DNA of 64,000 nt from NCBI RefSeq assembly GCF_019430885.1, contig NZ_JAHYBZ010000001.1, forward strand, positions 682,001-746,000, in the 5' to 3' direction. The stretch's first letter is position 1. Every line of letters begins with the position of its first letter. Source of the DNA: Roseomonas alba (GTDB lineage: Bacteria; Pseudomonadota; Alphaproteobacteria; Acetobacterales; Acetobacteraceae). A program made the translations under genes and the position numbers. The notes beneath the pieces are model-generated. The model searched no databases. It worked only from the letters and a program-made list of their open reading frames with translations, and was not told where the DNA came from. Positions 60,981 to 64,000 of this stretch are shown here, piece by piece.

Positions 60981-62963
60981 TCACGCGATCTGGGGAAATT
61001 CGTCCTGCAGGGCGGCGATGGCGCGCCGCACCTCGGTGCCGTCGCCGCGGCGGTCGGCATCGGCGGCGACGGAGGCGAAGACGCGACGCTTCGCGAAGTG
61101 GCGCCAATGGACCGGCAGGCGCGCCAGGGCCTCGGTCAGCGCGGCGTAGTTGGCCTCGGTCCAGATCGCCTCATGCGCGGCGCGTTCGGGGCCGGCATCG
61201 GCCGGGGGACGGGGTTCGGCGGCCATGGCGGCGCGGCGCGCGACGGTCGCCGCGTCATCGCCGGGGATCACGCCGTAATCGCGCTCCGCGGCCTCGCGGG
61301 TGATCTTGCCAGCGTCGAGGTCGGCCAGCACCGCTTCGATCGGGCGTTCCCAGGGCGGGCCCCAGCCGGCGGCGCCGGAGCAGACGATGCGGATCACGTC
61401 GCCCGGATCGAGGGTGACGACATCCGTATTGCCCAGGTTCTGCGCCCGTGCGGTCCCGGGGTTGCGCCAGAATTGGGAGGTCGCGCCGGCCCGGCCGCCG
61501 GCGATGCCCATGGCGCGGAAATGCGAGCGGTCGCGGTTGCGTGCGGTGACGACCGTCCCCGGCGCATGGACGCGGAATTCGAGCACGGTGGCGAGGCCGC
61601 CGCGATGCAGCCCGGCGCCGCCGGAATCGGGTTCGAGGCCATAGCGGAGGATGCGGACGGGGACCTCGGCCTCGCTGATCTCGACCGGGGTGTTCTTGAG
61701 GAATCCGCTGTTGGCGCCCGAGCCATCGGCGCCGTCGCCGAGGGGCGAGCCGCCGGCACCGCCGGTGATCGGGTCGATCGCCGCCATGATGCGGCGGCCG
61801 GTGCGATTGTCGGTGGTGTTGACGTTGGTCATCGGCCCGCCGCTGGCGGGGCCGGCGGGCAGGCGATCGGGCAGGGCGCGGCGGAAGGCGCCCATGACGA
61901 CGCCCTGCAGGCGCATGCAGGTCATCGACCGCATGCCGACCGCGGCGGGGAAGACCGGGTTCAGCACGGTGCCTTCCGGCACGATGCAGGTGGCGGGGCG
62001 GATCAGCCCGCCATTGAGCAGCACCGTCGGGTCGAGCGTGTAGAGGACGTAGTTCCAGCCGACCATCAGCAGGATGTGCCGCGGATTGCCGCCGGTCGGC
62101 ATGTTCAGCGAGGCGGCGAGCTGCGGATCGGAGCCGGTGAAGTCGAGTTCCGCCGCATCGCCGCGGATGCGCAGCGTCAGGTGCAGGCGGCAGGGCAGGC
62201 CGTCGGGCGAATCCTCGTCGAGGTAGTCGGTAAAGGGGTAGTCGCCATCGGGAATGCCGGCGATGACGAGGCGCGCCTGGCGCTCGCCAAGGTCGAGAAG
62301 GCCGCGGATGCCGGCACGGAAGGTCTCGATCCCGAAGCGGCGGATCATCTCATGGACCTTGCGCTCGCCGGTCGTCATGGCGGCGAGCTGGGCCTTGAGG
62401 TCGCCCCAGTTCTGCGTCGGCGCGCGGACATTGGTCAGCATCACGTCGAGCAGGCCCTGGTCCAGCATGCCGCGATCGACCAGCTTGCAGGGCGGGAAGC
62501 GGATGCCTTCCTGATGCACCTCGGTCAGCGCGCGCGACAGCGAGGCGGGCACCGCACCGCCCATATCGGTGTTGTGGATGTGGCCGACCGCGAAGCAGAC
62601 CAGCTCGCCCTTCCAGAAGACCGGCTTCCACAGATGGATGTCCGGCGAATGGGTGCAGACGAAGCCGCTGTAGGGGTCGTTCGTCATGCAGACATCGCCT
62701 TCATTGTAGCTGGCGATGGCGCGGATGACGGGGCCGTAGTCGAGGCCGACGAACCAGGTCGCGCCCAGTTCGCGCGGGGAGGCGAAAGTCTGGCCGTCCG
62801 GCGTGGTGAGGCCGGTGGTGAAGTCCTCCGTCTCCTTCACGAAGGTCGAATGCGCGGTGCGGAAGAGCGTGAAGGCCATGCTCTCCGCCGCCGCCTGGGC
62901 GTGGTTGCCGAGGATCTGAAGAGTGACCGGGTCGATGGTCGCCGGCGCGGTTGTCCCGTGCAT
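60981..62963 (-). CDS. Hydantoinase B/oxoprolinase family protein
   Basis: 660 residues, the size of HyuB / acetone carboxylase alpha-like subunits. DPVTLQILGNHAQAAAESMAFTLFRTAHSTFVKE is the conserved start; GHIHNTDMGGAVPAS, DFTGSDPQLAASLNMPTGGN and FRVHAPGTVVTARNRDRSHF follow. With the A subunit beside it, it forms an ATP-dependent amide or lactam opening enzyme or a carboxylase. The real substrate (5-oxoproline, hydantoin, acetophenone-type) cannot be read from sequence. Confidence 0.93.
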   Translation of the reverse strand: MHGTTAPATIDPVTLQILGNHAQAAAESMAFTLFRTAHSTFVKETEDFTTGLTTPDGQTFASPRELGATWFVGLDYGPVIRAIASYNEGDVCMTNDPYSGFVCTHSPDIHLWKPVFWKGELVCFAVGHIHNTDMGGAVPASLSRALTEVHQEGIRFPPCKLVDRGMLDQGLLDVMLTNVRAPTQNWGDLKAQLAAMTTGERKVHEMIRRFGIETFRAGIRGLLDLGERQARLVIAGIPDGDYPFTDYLDEDSPDGLPCRLHLTLRIRGDAAELDFTGSDPQLAASLNMPTGGNPRHILLMVGWNYVLYTLDPTVLLNGGLIRPATCIVPEGTVLNPVFPAAVGMRSMTCMRLQGVVMGAFRRALPDRLPAGPASGGPMTNVNTTDNRTGRRIMAAIDPITGGAGGSPLGDGADGSGANSGFLKNTPVEISEAEVPVRILRYGLEPDSGGAGLHRGGLATVLEFRVHAPGTVVTARNRDRSHFRAMGIAGGRAGATSQFWRNPGTARAQNLGNTDVVTLDPGDVIRIVCSGAAGWGPPWERPIEAVLADLDAGKITREAAERDYGVIPGDDAATVARRAAMAAEPRPPADAGPERAAHEAIWTEANYAALTEALARLPVHWRHFAKRRVFASVAADADRRGDGTEVRRAIAALQDEFPQIA

Positions 62964-62967
62964 GTGG

Positions 62968-64000
62968 TCAGGCCTCCATGCCCTGCGGCGCCTGCACGCC
63001 GAGACGAAGATTGCCGAAGCGGTCGACCTCGCCGGCCAGGCCGGGCGGGATGCAGCTTGTCGTGTCCTCCTGCGCGACGATGCAGGGGCCGGCGATGCGG
63101 TGGCCGTGGCGCAGCGCGTCGCGGCGATAGAGCGGCGCGGTATGCGGGGCGCCGTCGAGGAAGACCGTGACCGTGCCGGCGGGAATGGGATCGCCGCTCA
63201 CGCGGTCCTGTTCGGGGAAGCGGGGGGCGGGCACGGCACCGGCGATCACCATGCGCAGCGAGATGGCCTGGATCGGCGCGTCGCGGTCGGCATGTCCGTA
63301 GAGGCGTTCGTGCTCGGCATGGAAGGCGTCGGCCATGGCGGCGAGGTCGCCCTGCGCGAGCCATTCGGGGCGCAGCGGCACCTCGATCTCGAAGGACTGG
63401 CCGCGGTAGCGCATGTCGGCGGAGGGGAGCAGGCGGGCCTCGCCGGTGAAGCGCTGTTCCTCGGCGAGCCAGTGGCGGGCCTGGGATTCGAGGCGCGCGA
63501 AGCGGTCGACGAGGGCGGGGAGAGAGGCGGCATCAAGCTCGGCATAGACGGTGTCGAGGAAGTCGTTGCGGATTTCCGCGATCAGGCCGCCCAGGGCGGA
63601 GAGCACGCCGGGCGTGGTCGGGATCAGCACGTCGCGCATGCCAAGTTCGCGCGCGAGGAAAGCGCCCAGCATCGGTCCGGCGCCGCCGAAGGGCAGCAGG
63701 CAGAAATCGCGCGCATCGACGCCCTGGCGCGCGGCGAGCTTGCTGACTTCCTTGTACATGCCACTGACGGCGACCTGGACGATGGCCTCGGCGGCCTGGT
63801 GGCGGGTGCGGCCGAGGGCGGCGGCGATCGCATCGACCGCCTGTTCGGCGAGGTCGCGGCGCACGCTGACGGCGCCGTAGCCGAGCTCGCCATGGCCGAT
63901 CCAGCCGAGCACGCACATCGCATCGGTGATGGTCGCGCGGGTGCCGCCGCGGCCATAGCAGGCGGGGCCGGGGGTGGAGCCGGCGCTCTCCGGCCCGACG
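62968..64000 (-). CDS. Hydantoinase A/oxoprolinase family protein (partial, cut by window)
   Basis: C-terminal 344 residues of HyuA; the frame stays open to the window end and its N-terminal part lies beyond it. Motifs seen from the edge inward: VGPESAGSTPGPACYGRGG, the canonical family stretch, then FCLLPFGGAGPMLGAFLARELG and VLIPTTPGVLSALGGLIAEIRNDF. The ATP-binding actin-like N terminus is not in view. Four bases separate it from the B subunit gene. Confidence 0.93.
   Translation of the reverse strand, partial: VGPESAGSTPGPACYGRGGTRATITDAMCVLGWIGHGELGYGAVSVRRDLAEQAVDAIAAALGRTRHQAAEAIVQVAVSGMYKEVSKLAARQGVDARDFCLLPFGGAGPMLGAFLARELGMRDVLIPTTPGVLSALGGLIAEIRNDFLDTVYAELDAASLPALVDRFARLESQARHWLAEEQRFTGEARLLPSADMRYRGQSFEIEVPLRPEWLAQGDLAAMADAFHAEHERLYGHADRDAPIQAISLRMVIAGAVPAPRFPEQDRVSGDPIPAGTVTVFLDGAPHTAPLYRRDALRHGHRIAGPCIVAQEDTTSCIPPGLAGEVDRFGNLRLGVQAPQGMEA

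Overview
The window is a high-GC chromosomal segment from an alphaproteobacterium. Several things point to the Rhodospirillales, probably an Acetobacteraceae member of the Roseomonas type: a ccoNOQP-GHIS cluster under an FNR-type box, a GapR/DUF2312 protein, DUF1244 and DUF1488 proteins, a fused indolepyruvate oxidoreductase, and seven orphan tripartite-tricarboxylate (Bug/TctC) receptors. The taxonomic call is inference from gene content and base composition, not from a marker gene. No rRNA, tRNA or CRISPR array was found.

Layout. 1-5.1 kb: interspersed repeat DNA, then a minus-strand vitamin B6 operon (pdxA-pdxJ-hydrolase) ending at an intrinsic terminator, with a GNAT acetyltransferase beyond it; then a UreH/TauE-like membrane protein and an NTF2-like protein. 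5.2-14.1 kb: a DUF2189 membrane protein divergent from the cbb3 oxidase structural genes (ccoN, O, Q, P) and assembly genes (ccoG, H, I, S), closed by an unnamed 60-residue membrane protein. 14.4-18.3 kb: an Lrp/AsnC regulator divergent from a fused indolepyruvate ferredoxin oxidoreductase. 18.5-24.6 kb: a class II aldolase and Bug receptor divergent from a GntR/UTRA regulator with a perfect 20-bp operator, then acyl-CoA dehydrogenase, Ada and a 2-hydroxyacid dehydrogenase.

24.6-33.7 kb is the accessory region. It holds a solo IS5/DUF4096-type protein, a perfect 16-bp inverted repeat, an AT-rich gene for a TIR-STAND-TPR protein (a candidate antiphage NLR-like sensor), a truncated copy of the pyruvate kinase 3' end, a cold-shock gene, small DUF proteins, a hemolysin III family protein, and the full pyruvate kinase. 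That kinase carries an N-terminal Cro/YdaS-like helix-turn-helix domain in the same reading frame.

33.9-38.6 kb: a Bug receptor, glycerate 2-kinase, small conserved proteins (SnoaL-like, DUF1244, GapR) and a LysR regulator. 38.9-53.9 kb: fourteen consecutive minus-strand genes that look like one large catabolic locus in two transcription units separated by a strong terminator at about 48.2 kb. They encode an MmgE/PrpD protein, an SMP-30 lactonase-like protein, four Bug receptors, an electron transfer flavoprotein pair, three FAD-dependent fumarate-reductase/tricarballylate-dehydrogenase-like flavoproteins, an isochorismatase-fold protein, an Asp/Glu-racemase-fold protein and an SDR. I infer oxidation of an unidentified organic acid, with electrons passing from the flavoproteins to the dedicated ETF. 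54.2-64 kb: another Bug receptor with a RidA protein, MarC, a phosphotriesterase-family protein, MtgA, a YghU-type GST, an SDR and an oxoprolinase/hydantoinase pair cut by the window edge.

Most gaps between unrelated genes carry one family of GC-rich palindromic repeats. A second, long hairpin element near 57.8 kb shares a 20-base core with a site near 18.4 kb. The most unusual items are the TIR-STAND-TPR protein and its flanks, the HTH-pyruvate kinase fusion, the duplicated pyk tail, the PdxA C-terminal extension, and two enzymes in the catabolic locus that lack the catalytic cysteines of their families.
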